Below, piece by piece: positions 48,460-57,552 of a stretch of DNA of 64,000 nucleotides. This DNA is from Algoriphagus sp. PAP.12 (lineage in GTDB: Bacteria > Bacteroidota > Bacteroidia > Cytophagales > Cyclobacteriaceae), in the NCBI RefSeq assembly GCF_026652115.1, contig NZ_JAPPSQ010000003.1:1-64000 (forward strand). Direction: 5' to 3'. The position numbers were made by a program, and so were the translations under genes. The number at the start of each line of letters is the position of its first letter. The first letter of the stretch is position 1. The notes beneath the pieces were generated by a model. That model saw only the letters and a program-made list of their open reading frames with translations, did no database searches and had not been told where the DNA came from.

Positions 48460-48536
48460 AGGTTGGGGTCAAGAGCAAAGGACAAAAATATCCCGATTTC
48501 CCAAACTTAAAAAAATCCAAGCTAGGTCTATCTGAA

Positions 48537-49796
48537 TCAATGAGTCAATTGGACCCTTTCTTTACCAAGAGAAAACACAAAAGAAAGAAGAAGTGAAATA
48601 AACAAATAGCCCACAAATCCATAAATAGCTCCCGGAAAGGCTGTATTCATTCCAAACCAATCACCTGAAGTAATCACAAAATACATGGCGTAAACTGCTT
48701 TCAAGAGTTCCCAGGCCCATGCATTTGGATTTCTATCCATTAATTCGGTATAGGCATAGACAGTTAAAAAGACAAAACCTCCATAGTAAAATATACCAGG
48801 AGCACCTATTTCTGCGAGATTCCCAAAAAGGTAACTCAAGAGTAAAAGCAACACGATTAATTGTGCAAAGCTCCAAATGACCATTCCCTTGGATAAATGA
48901 GAGTCATATTTTTCAAAATGATAAACATCTTCAATTTTTTTCACAGGATATTTTTGAGCTACATCAGCTGGTCTCCATCCCAAGGGCATAAACCAGATTT
49001 TCAATTTATCAGACCAATTTTGGGCTCTCCAAGCGTCTTTGATCAATAGCCATAAATGCATGAAATTGATCTTGATAGGATTCCAGGTTTGCACAGGTCT
49101 CGTAACTCCATATACGGCTGGAACATCTTCCAATTCATCCTGATATGTCCCAAACCATCTATCCCAAAAGATGAAGATCTGACCATAGTTTTTGTCCAAA
49201 TATTCTGGATTGATGGCATGGTGAACTCGGTGGTGTGAAGGGGTAACAATCACTTTTTCCAGAATTCCCATCTTTCTAATATGCTGGGTGTGATACCAGA
49301 ATTGAGCGAAAAGATGCAAGGGTGCTACGATAGCAATTACTTCTGGTGGGACTCCCAAAATAGCTGCAGGAAGCAAGAAAACAGCGAAAATCTTTACTAT
49401 CCCTGAAATACTTTGACGCAAGGCACAGGCTAAATTGAATTCCTCTGAGCTGTGATGAATGATGTGATTATTCCAAAAGATATTGTATTCGTGAGCAATC
49501 CGATGAGTCCAATATCCAGCAAAGTCCAAAGCAATAAAGGCTATGATATAAATCAACCAAGTAGCTTTGATTTCAAAGAATCCGAGTTTATCATAAAGCC
49601 AAGCGTAGGAGATCACCACTAAACTCAATCCTAAAACATCTTTGGTCACATTGGTGATTCCAGAACTCAAACTGGAAATCATATCAGAGACAGGAACTGT
49701 ATCTTTGCCTTTCCAGATCCCCCAGAATTTTTCAAAAAGTACCAAGCCAAAAAAGGCAGGCATTGCAATCAATAATATTTCTCCGTAGGCTTCCAT
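48537..49796 (-). CDS. sterol desaturase-family membrane hydroxylase
   Basis: A 419-residue integral membrane protein of the fatty-acid hydroxylase superfamily. The di-iron histidine boxes are HRIAHE, HHSSEEF and SHHRVHH. The hydroxylase core occupies about residues 90-260; the C-terminal 120 residues add further membrane segments, longer than simple family members. The substrate is a lipid of unknown type, perhaps a sterol-like or alkylglycerol compound (inference). Monocistronic. Confidence 0.88.
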   Translation of the reverse strand: MEAYGEILLIAMPAFFGLVLFEKFWGIWKGKDTVPVSDMISSLSSGITNVTKDVLGLSLVVISYAWLYDKLGFFEIKATWLIYIIAFIALDFAGYWTHRIAHEYNIFWNNHIIHHSSEEFNLACALRQSISGIVKIFAVFLLPAAILGVPPEVIAIVAPLHLFAQFWYHTQHIRKMGILEKVIVTPSHHRVHHAINPEYLDKNYGQIFIFWDRWFGTYQDELEDVPAVYGVTRPVQTWNPIKINFMHLWLLIKDAWRAQNWSDKLKIWFMPLGWRPADVAQKYPVKKIEDVYHFEKYDSHLSKGMVIWSFAQLIVLLLLLSYLFGNLAEIGAPGIFYYGGFVFLTVYAYTELMDRNPNAWAWELLKAVYAMYFVITSGDWFGMNTAFPGAIYGFVGYLFISLLLSFVFSLGKERVQLTH

Positions 49797-49923
49797 TTGG
49801 GTTTAGAATGGCGTGTTAACTCCTCTAAACCTAGGAAAAATGGACAATCAGAACAATAGCACATGAAATCAATTAATTGAAACAGTCGCTTTTTTGACCA
49901 ATTTCAAAAGTTTATCTAACCAT

Positions 49924-50586
49924 TCATAGATTATAAGATGCGCTTATCGGTAAAGTCACCTCACCCAGATGTACTTCTTTACTTGATTTGGCAGTAATCT
50001 TATCTTCCCGGATGATAAATGATTTATGGATTCTTAAAAAATTTGAATCAAGGTTCTCTATCATTTTTTTCATGGTCATCCTTGTCACAATTGGCTTCCC
50101 ATCATCGAAATGAATTCTTAGATAATCAGCCATCCCTTCAATGTAAACCACTTTTTCCAATTCAATTTTCACATGTTTGGAATCGACTTTAACCCAAATA
50201 AATGATTCGTCCTTTTGTGAAGATTGCATTGCAAAATGCCTACTAGCCTTATCAACTGATTTCTTAAACCTTTCAAAATCAAAAGGTTTCAATAAATAGT
50301 CTACAGCCTCAAGGTTAAAGCCTTCTAAGGCAAATTCAGAAAAAGCGGTCGTTAAGATCAACAGCTTATTTTTTCCAAAAAGTTTATAGAATTCAATTCC
50401 TGACAATAGAGGCATCTGAACATCCAAAAATATTAAATCTACTTGTTCAAGCTCCAAAAACTGTTTCGCATCCGTTACTTTGGAAAAGATCTTGACCAAT
50501 TGAATTTCTTCCGGAATTCGATCACAGAATGTCTGCAGAATCTCTAAAGGAAGGGGTTCGTCATCTAAAGCAATGGCTTTTAGCAT
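49924..50586 (-). CDS. LytTR-type response regulator
   Basis: A 220-residue two-component regulator: receiver domain (about 1-120) with D8, D9 and phosphoacceptor D55 in LIFLDVQMPLLSGIEF, then a LytTR DNA-binding domain (about 123-220, IHKSFIIREDKITA). It is transcribed with the histidine kinase, which overlaps its start by 7 bases. The target genes are unknown. Confidence 0.93.
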   Translation of the reverse strand: MLKAIALDDEPLPLEILQTFCDRIPEEIQLVKIFSKVTDAKQFLELEQVDLIFLDVQMPLLSGIEFYKLFGKNKLLILTTAFSEFALEGFNLEAVDYLLKPFDFERFKKSVDKASRHFAMQSSQKDESFIWVKVDSKHVKIELEKVVYIEGMADYLRIHFDDGKPIVTRMTMKKMIENLDSNFLRIHKSFIIREDKITAKSSKEVHLGEVTLPISASYNL

Positions 50587-51698
50587 TCAAGGTTTATTCT
50601 CAGGTGAACCCGAAAATAACTATTTCTTTCTCCTAACTCAAGTTCTTGCTTGTCACCATAGTTTAATTCTAATCGAGATAGGGTATTTCCTAAGCCAAAT
50701 CCACTTTTCTCATGCTGGGCCAATTCATGGGTGACTATTTTGTTTTCAACCATTAGAATAAACTCGTCTCCTTGAGTTTCTAAAATGATTTTGACTTCAC
50801 CTGTTTCTTCTGGACTTACTCCATGTTTAAAGGCATTTTCGACAAATGATATCAAAATGAGTGGAGCCATCTTTTTTCCAGAGAAACTTCCACTTTTTTG
50901 ATAATCCAATGAAAAATCAAGGGGTAAACGAAGTTTTTGTAGTTCTAGGTAATTTTCAATGTATTGAATTTCACTTTCCAAACTGACACGGTCTTCCATG
51001 GAATCTGAAACTATATAGCGCATCATTTTAGACAACTTCATGATGCTTTCTCCAGTTTTATCAGCTTTTTCCCTGATGCTAAGCGCATAAATCGAATTCA
51101 AGGTATTGAATAGGAAATGAGGATTTATTTGATTTTTCAAGGACCCAATTTCAGCCTTGGATTTTGCCTGCTCAGTCTGGAATAAAGCCTCTCTCAATCT
51201 CAATAAAATTGAAAACATCACAACCACGGAAAATAGCAGCAATTGATAAGCATAAGAAGCCAACTCTTCCCAAGGAAAAAGCTTATCCAAAAAGGAATTA
51301 GGCTGTGGTCCAAAACCTGGACGATCAGGACCAGCACCATGACCAGGTCTAAATTCTGAATTTGGTTTCGGTGGGGAATTATGGTTAAGAGTAGGAACAT
51401 TTCCTCCAGGCTCATGTGAAAAAACAACCTCAGGTATTTCTATGATCAGCAGAAAAGAGATTCCAACCCAAAGAAAATAAATGAGATAATGACCTTTTTG
51501 AAAGAATTTGGGAATCAGTAAGAAATAATTCAGGTAGAAAAATCCTAGCATTAAGGCATTGCTAAATAACTCCTGAATGGTGGCAGGGTCCAAAGCAAAT
51601 CTGGAAACCTCAGGAGGCTGAGGAGATAAAATCACTGGTACCAACAAAAAAGCAACACCTCCGAAGAAGTGAAGCCACCAACTGCGAATAAATTTCAT
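50580..51698 (-). CDS. LytS/YehU-type sensor histidine kinase
   Basis: A 372-residue inner-membrane kinase with four predicted membrane segments in the first 170 residues, a Pro/Gly-rich loop (about 95-135), then a His_kinase domain with phosphoacceptor motif NPHFLFNTLNSIYAL and an ATPase domain (VENAFKHGV, GFGLGNTLSRL). No periplasmic sensor domain of known type is visible. It pairs with the LytTR regulator downstream. Confidence 0.92.
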   Translation of the reverse strand: MKFIRSWWLHFFGGVAFLLVPVILSPQPPEVSRFALDPATIQELFSNALMLGFFYLNYFLLIPKFFQKGHYLIYFLWVGISFLLIIEIPEVVFSHEPGGNVPTLNHNSPPKPNSEFRPGHGAGPDRPGFGPQPNSFLDKLFPWEELASYAYQLLLFSVVVMFSILLRLREALFQTEQAKSKAEIGSLKNQINPHFLFNTLNSIYALSIREKADKTGESIMKLSKMMRYIVSDSMEDRVSLESEIQYIENYLELQKLRLPLDFSLDYQKSGSFSGKKMAPLILISFVENAFKHGVSPEETGEVKIILETQGDEFILMVENKIVTHELAQHEKSGFGLGNTLSRLELNYGDKQELELGERNSYFRVHLRINLEC

Positions 51699-51728
51699 AA
51701 AGCCTATTTACAAAAAGGATCTCAATTT

Positions 51729-52397
51729 TTACAAATTCAAGTTTTTATATTCCAATATCAGGATCATAGCTTCTGTCGTCAAGGCTTCCATTTCGAGGAT
51801 TCCACTCTTATTAATTGATAAAGCATCTCCTTGCTCCAAAAGACAATTTTCAAATTCAAATACTCCTGTTACAGCCATTGAAAATGAAGGACCATAAGAT
51901 TGATATTCCAAATCTGTTCTGCCTTGTAAATTCCCTAAACAGAGACGGAAAGATTCATCTCCATTCTTGAACTCTGCAATGGTATAGATGTTATTGGCGA
52001 TGTCTTCCAAGTCAAAATCAAATGTTCTTTCACTATAAAAGTTTTTGGTAGGAACCTCAATTCTAATAAAGTGAACCGGATCTTTATCAAATGGATTCTC
52101 CAGTGATAGAGACATTTTCTTTGGAATAAACTTAGACCAAACTTCCCCGGTCTCTACGAACAAACCGGACTCTAATTTTAACTCACCCACTACTGGAATG
52201 ATCAGCTGCAGAGACGGGGATTTGGTGCCAAGATCTAATTTTTCTCCCGGTAAAATTGTAATCTCAGAAATAGCTATGGAGCCCTCATCAGAAACCTCCA
52301 AAACTCTATTTCTTAAAATCATTTTTCCGATTTGATGCATTTCAGCATTCTTACCTAGAAAAATTCTTTTATCGAATATTTCAGTTGTATTTCCCAT
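51729..52397 (-). CDS. cupin-like (pirin/bicupin-type) protein coupled to the dioxygenase gene
   Basis: A 222-residue protein that looks like two cupin barrels (about 1-110 and 120-222): LQLIIPVVGELKLESGLFVE and MAVTGVFEFENCLLEQGDAL read as the conserved strands around the turn. Metal histidines are largely missing, so it may be a structural or non-metal cupin. The start overlaps the dioxygenase stop by one base. Family assignment is tentative. Confidence 0.55.
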   Translation of the reverse strand: MGNTTEIFDKRIFLGKNAEMHQIGKMILRNRVLEVSDEGSIAISEITILPGEKLDLGTKSPSLQLIIPVVGELKLESGLFVETGEVWSKFIPKKMSLSLENPFDKDPVHFIRIEVPTKNFYSERTFDFDLEDIANNIYTIAEFKNGDESFRLCLGNLQGRTDLEYQSYGPSFSMAVTGVFEFENCLLEQGDALSINKSGILEMEALTTEAMILILEYKNLNL

Positions 52398-53128
52398 TAG
52401 GAGGCTGCTACAATAGAATGAGTTAATTTAAATCCTTCAGAAATTGAACCTGAAACAATAGCCATCTCAGTAGAAACCCCATCACTAAATACATTATCTC
52501 TACTGTTATAAGTATAGCCAGACATACCTTTTTTATAACCATTGGCCGAACTGGCATTCACCTGAACAATAGCTGAGTTACTTCCTTCAGGGAATGCAAT
52601 CTGAGTTACTTTTATGGATTTCCCTGATGCAGTATACACATGGACATGGATATGGGTAGCGCGGCCGTTGTACCAACCTGGGAAGATGGTGGTGAATGCA
52701 ACTTTGCCATTTTCGTCTGCTACTTGACGACCGCGCAAGAATGAACTTGAAGTATATCCACTGTATTCAGAATAATTACCATCCTTATCACAATGCCAAA
52801 TATCAACTAAAGCACCTTCGAGAGGTAGGCATGATTGTGATTGGTCCAAAATGGTGATTTCTACATCAAGTTCGATCCCAGTTCTATCACCTCTGATATC
52901 CTCTCTCACCAATGATCCCGGTGAATGTGTAGGGTAAGGGCCTGCGGTTTCTGTGTTGGTCAAAGTACAATCCGAGGAGGTAGTTGAAGAATTTGTACTA
53001 CTTGAACCATCGTCAGTTACTGTACTCGTCTCATCTATGATTGTATCCGATTCATCGATACATCTTGTCAGTAAAGGAAAAGCAAATGCACTCATGCTCA
53101 GCCTTTTGATAAATTCTCTCTTTTTCAT
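52397..53128 (-). CDS. exported intradiol ring-cleavage dioxygenase (protocatechuate dioxygenase-like lipoprotein)
   Basis: A 243-residue protein with a signal ending in a possible lipobox (LLTRC, C23), a Ser/Thr/Asp linker (about 30-55), and an intradiol dioxygenase domain (TAGPYPTHSPG, VDIWHCDKDGNYSEYS, FPGWYNGRATHIHVHVY). The four Fe(III) ligands are probably Y119, Y153, H159 and H161. Surface-exposed intradiol enzymes of this kind oxidise catechol-type compounds, but substrates are mostly unknown. Its mate is the cupin-like gene. Confidence 0.87.
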   Translation of the reverse strand: MKKREFIKRLSMSAFAFPLLTRCIDESDTIIDETSTVTDDGSSSTNSSTTSSDCTLTNTETAGPYPTHSPGSLVREDIRGDRTGIELDVEITILDQSQSCLPLEGALVDIWHCDKDGNYSEYSGYTSSSFLRGRQVADENGKVAFTTIFPGWYNGRATHIHVHVYTASGKSIKVTQIAFPEGSNSAIVQVNASSANGYKKGMSGYTYNSRDNVFSDGVSTEMAIVSGSISEGFKLTHSIVAAS

Positions 53129-53257
53129 GATTTCATGGGTTAGTTAAATTAGATACCCAAATCAACGGCAAATTCTTTCGGTTTGGTTGCCCTTCTCAAT
53201 CCCTTTGCGACGATCACCTAAAATCTTACGACGAAAAGAAAGTTTTTAATTTTTTTT

Positions 53258-53264
53258 AAGGAGG
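53258..53264 (+). promoter_or_regulatory. unusual full Shine-Dalgarno AAGGAGG before the M20 peptidase gene
   Basis: A perfect AAGGAGG lies 11 bases before a TTG at 53276 and 29 bases before the ATG at 53294. Full SD sequences are rare in Bacteroidota, so it may mark the TTG as the real start or be chance. Confidence 0.3.
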
Positions 53265-53293
53265 ATTCTTATCTTTTGAAAAAAAATCACCGC

Positions 53294-54811
53294 ATGAAAA
53301 AGCTTCTGATCCTATTGATTCTTTGCTGTATCATAATCCAAAGTCAGGCCCAAATAAAGGCTGATGACATTAGACGAGAATCAAAGAGCTATTTGAAACC
53401 ATCTCTGGATCAGTTTATTGAATTTCTAAAAATCCCCAATAATGGAAATTACCCGGATCAGATTTTGGATAATTTGAAATGGAGTCAAAATTTATTGGAA
53501 AAATTGGGATTCCAGACTCAAATTGTTCAAGCTGGAAATATTCCTCATTTATTCGCACAGGGATCGCAGGATCCTTCTAAGAAGACCATATTGGTTTATA
53601 TGCAAATAGATGGACAGCCGGCTGATCCGAAGGCATGGAATCAAGCAAATCCCTATATCCCTGTTTTGAAAGAAAAAAAAGATGGGGAATGGGAGGAAAT
53701 TCCAATGGAAAAAATCCATGGAGAGATTGATATGGATTGGAAAATCTTTGCCAGATCAGCATCTGATTCTAAGGGGCCGGCCAATTCCTTTTTCTCAGCA
53801 CTTCAGATCATGAAAGCTCAAAATTGGGAGCAAGCTGTAAACTTAAAAATGATTCTAGACTTTCAGGAGGAACTTTCTTCTCCAGAATTGGCAGGTGTGG
53901 TAGCCCAAAACAAAGAGCTCTTTGCTGCAGATGGAATACTGATCATGGATGGAACACGACACCTATCCAATCTCCCCAATCTTACCTTCGGAGCGAGAGG
54001 AATAGCTACAGCTACCATCAAAGTATTTGGTGCTTCACGAGATCTTCATAGTGGTCAATATGGGAATTTTGCACCTAATCCAGTGTTTTCAATGGCTAGA
54101 CTATTGGCAGCTATGAAAGATGACGATGGGAAAGTTTTGATTCCAGGCTTTTATGGTGGAGTAAACCTGACTGAGGAAGATATCCGTGCAATGGCTTTGG
54201 TACCTGAAAGTTTGGAAGAGATTGAAGATGATTTGGGAATCGCAGAAGCAGAAAAAGTTGGAAACACCTATCAGGAAGCATTGCAATATCCATCCTTGAA
54301 TGTGAGAGGAATCAACGCAGCTTGGGTAGGGAAAGAAGTACGGACCTTGATCCCTTCAGTAGCAGTGGCAGAATTGGATCTCAGATTGGTGAAAGAAACA
54401 CCTGGAGAAAGACAATTGAGTCTGCTCAAGGACTTTATAGAAGCCCAAGGGTATCACTTGATAGAAGGAGAAGATCCAACTGATGCCGAGCGAAAGACAT
54501 TTAAAAAACTAGCTTCATTTACTGTGAAAGAAGGTTCTGAGCCCTTTAGAACCGATATGAACTCAGATTTTGCTCATTGGTTGGAAGCTGGAATGAGAAA
54601 TGTATTTGGAGACAATTTTATCAATACGAGACAAACCGGAGGCTCTCAACCAATGGCTCCATTTATCAATATTTTGAATGCCCCGGCGGTTTCTGTAAGA
54701 ATTCCAAATCCCGACAATAGCATCCATGCTCCTAATGAAAATATCCGAATAGGAAACTATTTGGAGGGAATCGAGACTTGTATCAGTATTCTGACCCAAC
54801 CTTTCAAATAA
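53294..54811 (+). CDS. exported M20-family dipeptidase
   Basis: A 505-residue zinc peptidase with a signal peptide (about 1-20, ending QSQA) and the M20 dimerisation-domain layout. Metal and catalytic residues are seen in VYMQIDGQPAD, ASDSKGPANSF, FQEELSSPEL and LIMDGT. It likely cleaves dipeptides or acyl-amino acids in the periplasm. I start at the ATG at 53294; a TTG six codons earlier is possible. It is followed by three small exported or unknown genes that may share its transcript. Confidence 0.88.
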   Translation: MKKLLILLILCCIIIQSQAQIKADDIRRESKSYLKPSLDQFIEFLKIPNNGNYPDQILDNLKWSQNLLEKLGFQTQIVQAGNIPHLFAQGSQDPSKKTILVYMQIDGQPADPKAWNQANPYIPVLKEKKDGEWEEIPMEKIHGEIDMDWKIFARSASDSKGPANSFFSALQIMKAQNWEQAVNLKMILDFQEELSSPELAGVVAQNKELFAADGILIMDGTRHLSNLPNLTFGARGIATATIKVFGASRDLHSGQYGNFAPNPVFSMARLLAAMKDDDGKVLIPGFYGGVNLTEEDIRAMALVPESLEEIEDDLGIAEAEKVGNTYQEALQYPSLNVRGINAAWVGKEVRTLIPSVAVAELDLRLVKETPGERQLSLLKDFIEAQGYHLIEGEDPTDAERKTFKKLASFTVKEGSEPFRTDMNSDFAHWLEAGMRNVFGDNFINTRQTGGSQPMAPFINILNAPAVSVRIPNPDNSIHAPNENIRIGNYLEGIETCISILTQPFK

Positions 54812-54823
54812 ATTAAATCCTAC

Positions 54824-55294
54824 ATGGAAATACCCAGTCTGGCTAACCTTAAAAAAGAGCTTTCTTATCTCTCAGAATCTGAAATCAAAGAATTACTGAT
54901 TGACTTGATCAAATTCAGCAGGGACAACAAGGCCTATCTTTTTTTCAAATTGTATGAAAAGGATCAACCGGGATTATTTGTAGAATTGGTCAAAGAAGAT
55001 TTGCTAATAGAGTTTGAAAAAGTAAGAGTGGATCATTCCTATTATGCTAAAAAGGGAATTCAGTCTATTCGAAGAAAAATGAACAAGCTTTTAAAACTAT
55101 CTAAAATTAAAGAAGACCAAGTCGAAGTTTTGTTGTTTTTCAGCGAAGAAATGAAAGAGAGAGGTTTTTTAAAACATAGAAATCCTGTGATCAAAAATCT
55201 ATTTGAAATCCAGAAAGGAAAGGTCGAGAAACTGATCGAAAAATTGCACGAAGACCTCCAGTATGATTACATGAATAGATTAGAAGATCTTTGA
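54824..55294 (+). CDS. DUF6155-like helical protein
   Basis: A 156-residue cytosolic, all-helical, charged protein (KKELSYLSESEIKELLIDL, RKMNKLLKLSKIKEDQVEV). It resembles DUF6155 proteins as far as I can recall; function unknown. It starts 12 bases after the peptidase stop, so it is in the same transcript. Confidence 0.6.
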   Translation: MEIPSLANLKKELSYLSESEIKELLIDLIKFSRDNKAYLFFKLYEKDQPGLFVELVKEDLLIEFEKVRVDHSYYAKKGIQSIRRKMNKLLKLSKIKEDQVEVLLFFSEEMKERGFLKHRNPVIKNLFEIQKGKVEKLIEKLHEDLQYDYMNRLEDL

Positions 55295-55346
55295 GTGCTA
55301 CATCGGGAAAATTCTTAATTTTCAACCCTAGAAAATTTCCCTCCAA

Positions 55347-56237
55347 ATGAAACTTTTGAAATTCTTTCTCTTCCCCATTCTTTTATCAATCAGTTATTCC
55401 CTGAGCTTTTCCCAAGTGATCCACAAAGGAAACGAAGGCTATGAAGCTTGGAGACAGGCGAGATTTGAAGAGATCACTACTGAAAATGGATGGCTCAATC
55501 TTTCCGGATTATTTTGGTTAGAAGAAAACAAGACATCGCTTAATGAGGCTGGGAATAATTTGAGTTTGGATTCAAATTCTAATGAAAAGAACCTCGGATC
55601 ATTTAGTATGAAATCTGATTCGGTTTGGTTTATTCCAAACCCAGAAACAAAGAAAAAATTCAACCTGCCTACAAAAGTCCTGCAGTTTCCCGAGGAGCAT
55701 TATGGGGATCTGGCTATGAAAGTCGGACAATGGAAATGGTCCATCATAGAAAGGGGAGGATTGTATGGAGTTCGTGTTAGAAATCTAAAACATCCAGCTG
55801 TCGTACAATTCGAGGGAATTCCTGTCTATGAATACAATCCTGATTGGAATTTTGAAGCCAAGTTTATTCCCAAATTCAACGAATCCATCACTATCACCAA
55901 TGTCCTTGGTCAAGAATATGACTGGAATGTCATGGGACATATACTTTTCAATTTTAATGGGGTGGATTACGAATTACTCGCTTTGGAAGAAGAGGGAAAA
56001 CTCTGGGTTATTTTCTCAGATGAAACCAACCTATCTGACACTTATCCAACAGGAAGATATATGTATGTTGGCTTTCCGGATCGAACAGGAAAATTGGCCT
56101 TGGACTTCAACTATGCATACAATCCTCCTTGTGCTTTCACCAGTTTTGCAACTTGTCCTATTCCTCCAAAAGAGAACAGGTTAGACTTTGCAATTCCAGC
56201 AGGTGAAAAGATGCCTAAGGTTCTTCAAATCCATTAA
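55347..56237 (+). CDS. exported DUF1684 protein
   Basis: A 296-residue protein with a signal peptide (about 1-22, ending SLSFS) and a DUF1684 domain: TENGWLNLSGLFWLEENK, GLYGVRVRNLKHPAVV, LDFNYAYNPPCAFTSF and CPIPPKENRLDFAIPAGEK. The family is common in Bacteroidota and actinobacteria, and its function is unknown. It lies 52 bases after the preceding gene and 5 bases before the deacetylase gene. Confidence 0.87.
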   Translation: MKLLKFFLFPILLSISYSLSFSQVIHKGNEGYEAWRQARFEEITTENGWLNLSGLFWLEENKTSLNEAGNNLSLDSNSNEKNLGSFSMKSDSVWFIPNPETKKKFNLPTKVLQFPEEHYGDLAMKVGQWKWSIIERGGLYGVRVRNLKHPAVVQFEGIPVYEYNPDWNFEAKFIPKFNESITITNVLGQEYDWNVMGHILFNFNGVDYELLALEEEGKLWVIFSDETNLSDTYPTGRYMYVGFPDRTGKLALDFNYAYNPPCAFTSFATCPIPPKENRLDFAIPAGEKMPKVLQIH

Positions 56238-56242
56238 TAAAA

Positions 56243-57055
56243 ATGGAAACGAAAAACCTAAACTTCATTCTTATTTTCTTGATATTATGTACCTTAATAT
56301 CATTTACTTCATGTAAAGAAAAAACTTTCACAACTTTTGAATCAACTACCCAATCGCAAGAATTCACTTGGGTAAAAGGAGGAATAATTCGAGGAGATTC
56401 ATCTGAAAAAAGGATAGCATTGATGTTCTCTGGAGATGAATTTGCAGATGGTGGAGAAACCATCTTGAGTACTTTGAAAGAAGAAGAAATTCTAGCTTCA
56501 TTTTTCTTTACAGGTAACTTTTATAGAAATCCAGATTTCAAAAGCATCATCCAAAACCTAAAGTCTCAAGGCAATTATTTAGGAGCGCATTCAGATAAAC
56601 ATCTCCTGTATTGTTCTTGGGAAAATAGAGATAGTCTTTTGGTCACAAAAGAAGAATTCGAACTTGATCTGATGGGAAACTACGTGGAGATGGAAAAATT
56701 CGGAATCAATCCAAAGAAAGCCACCTATTATCTACCTCCTTATGAATGGTACAATGACAGCATCAGTCAATGGACAAAAGATTTGGGTTTCCAATTGATC
56801 AATTTCACGCCAGGAACGCTTTCTCATGCCGATTACACTACTCCAGATCTAAAAAATTACCGAAGCAATGAAGTTATTTTGAAGAGTATTTTAAGCTATG
56901 AAAAAGAAAAAGGGCTTGAGGGATTTTTATTATTAAGCCATATCGGAGTATCTCCAATAAGGGAAGATAAGTTTTATTTGGAGTTAAAAAGTCTGATTCA
57001 GGACTTAAAAGCTAAAGGCTATCAATTTGTGAAGGTTGATGAATTATTAAAATAA
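56243..57055 (+). CDS. polysaccharide deacetylase-like lipoprotein
   Basis: A 270-residue exported protein with a lipobox (SFTSC, C24) and a NodB-type fold. Motif 2 is intact (GAHSDKHLLY, the HxxxH metal pair), but motif 1 is changed (FSGDEFADGG instead of TFDDG), and the catalytic-arginine and histidine loops are YLPPYEW and LLSHIGV. Activity as a deacetylase is therefore plausible but not assured. Last gene of a possible four-gene unit. Confidence 0.78.
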   Translation: METKNLNFILIFLILCTLISFTSCKEKTFTTFESTTQSQEFTWVKGGIIRGDSSEKRIALMFSGDEFADGGETILSTLKEEEILASFFFTGNFYRNPDFKSIIQNLKSQGNYLGAHSDKHLLYCSWENRDSLLVTKEEFELDLMGNYVEMEKFGINPKKATYYLPPYEWYNDSISQWTKDLGFQLINFTPGTLSHADYTTPDLKNYRSNEVILKSILSYEKEKGLEGFLLLSHIGVSPIREDKFYLELKSLIQDLKAKGYQFVKVDELLK

Positions 57056-57061
57056 ATTTAT

Positions 57062-57087
57062 GTCACTTTTGAAAGACCAAAAGTGAC
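57062..57087. terminator. 10-bp perfect hairpin after the deacetylase gene
   Basis: GTCACTTTTG and CAAAAGTGAC pair around a six-base loop, starting six bases after the stop codon. No T-run follows on the plus strand, and the arm shares the CTTTTG/CAAAAG theme with two hairpins further on, so it may be a repeat element that also ends transcription. Confidence 0.55.
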
Positions 57088-57317
57088 CATCCGCGAAATA
57101 TCGGGAGTCTTTTACCTGAATTGGCTTGAAAATGCCTGCGGACATTTTCTGCCAGATTGGGTCAAATGCTAAAAATCGCAGGATTTCCGAACAAGTTCGG
57201 AACTAGCCGATTTTCTTAACGCTTATTGCCTCCAATCCGTCACCAGCCACTTCAAAGCAAATTCCGGAATCTTTTAAATTTCCACTTTTTTTAAATCTTG
57301 TTCATAACTCAACTCTA

Positions 57318-57386
57318 GTGGTGCGGTGGGTGGTCGTAGTCGCGGGGTGTGGGTAGGATTTGTGGGGGGAAGCTTAGCTGCGACTA
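57318..57386 (+). other. G-rich hairpin loop with G-quadruplex potential
   Basis: TAGTCGC (57337-57343) pairs with GCGACTA (57380-57386) around a 36-base loop whose G-runs are GGGG, GGG, GG and GGGGGG; a further GGG lies just upstream. In an AT-rich genome this stands out as a candidate G-quadruplex or repeat core. Confidence 0.45.
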
Positions 57387-57395
57387 GGCCTTTTC

Positions 57396-57421
57396 GTACT
57401 TTTGGGCCATGCCAAAAGTAC
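57396..57421. repeat. inverted repeat GTACTTTTGG / CCAAAAGTAC
   Basis: Perfect 10-bp arms with a six-base loop (GCCATG). The CTTTTG/CAAAAG theme is shared with the hairpins at 57062 and 57515, suggesting a dispersed palindromic family. Confidence 0.7.
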
Positions 57422-57514
57422 ATTCAAGAGTTTGAAATACAGGGTGATTGAATTTAAAAATACTTATAAAAAAAATTAATTTGATTTAAACCCAAAAATG
57501 GACAGCGGTGGGTT

Positions 57515-57552
57515 TTTTGGTCCTTTTTCTTAAAGGTGAAAAAGAACCAAAA
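57515..57552. repeat. 15-bp inverted repeat with one mismatch
   Basis: TTTTGGTCCTTTTTC and GAAAAAGAACCAAAA pair with one C-A mismatch around an eight-base loop. Part of the same cluster of palindromes. Confidence 0.7.
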
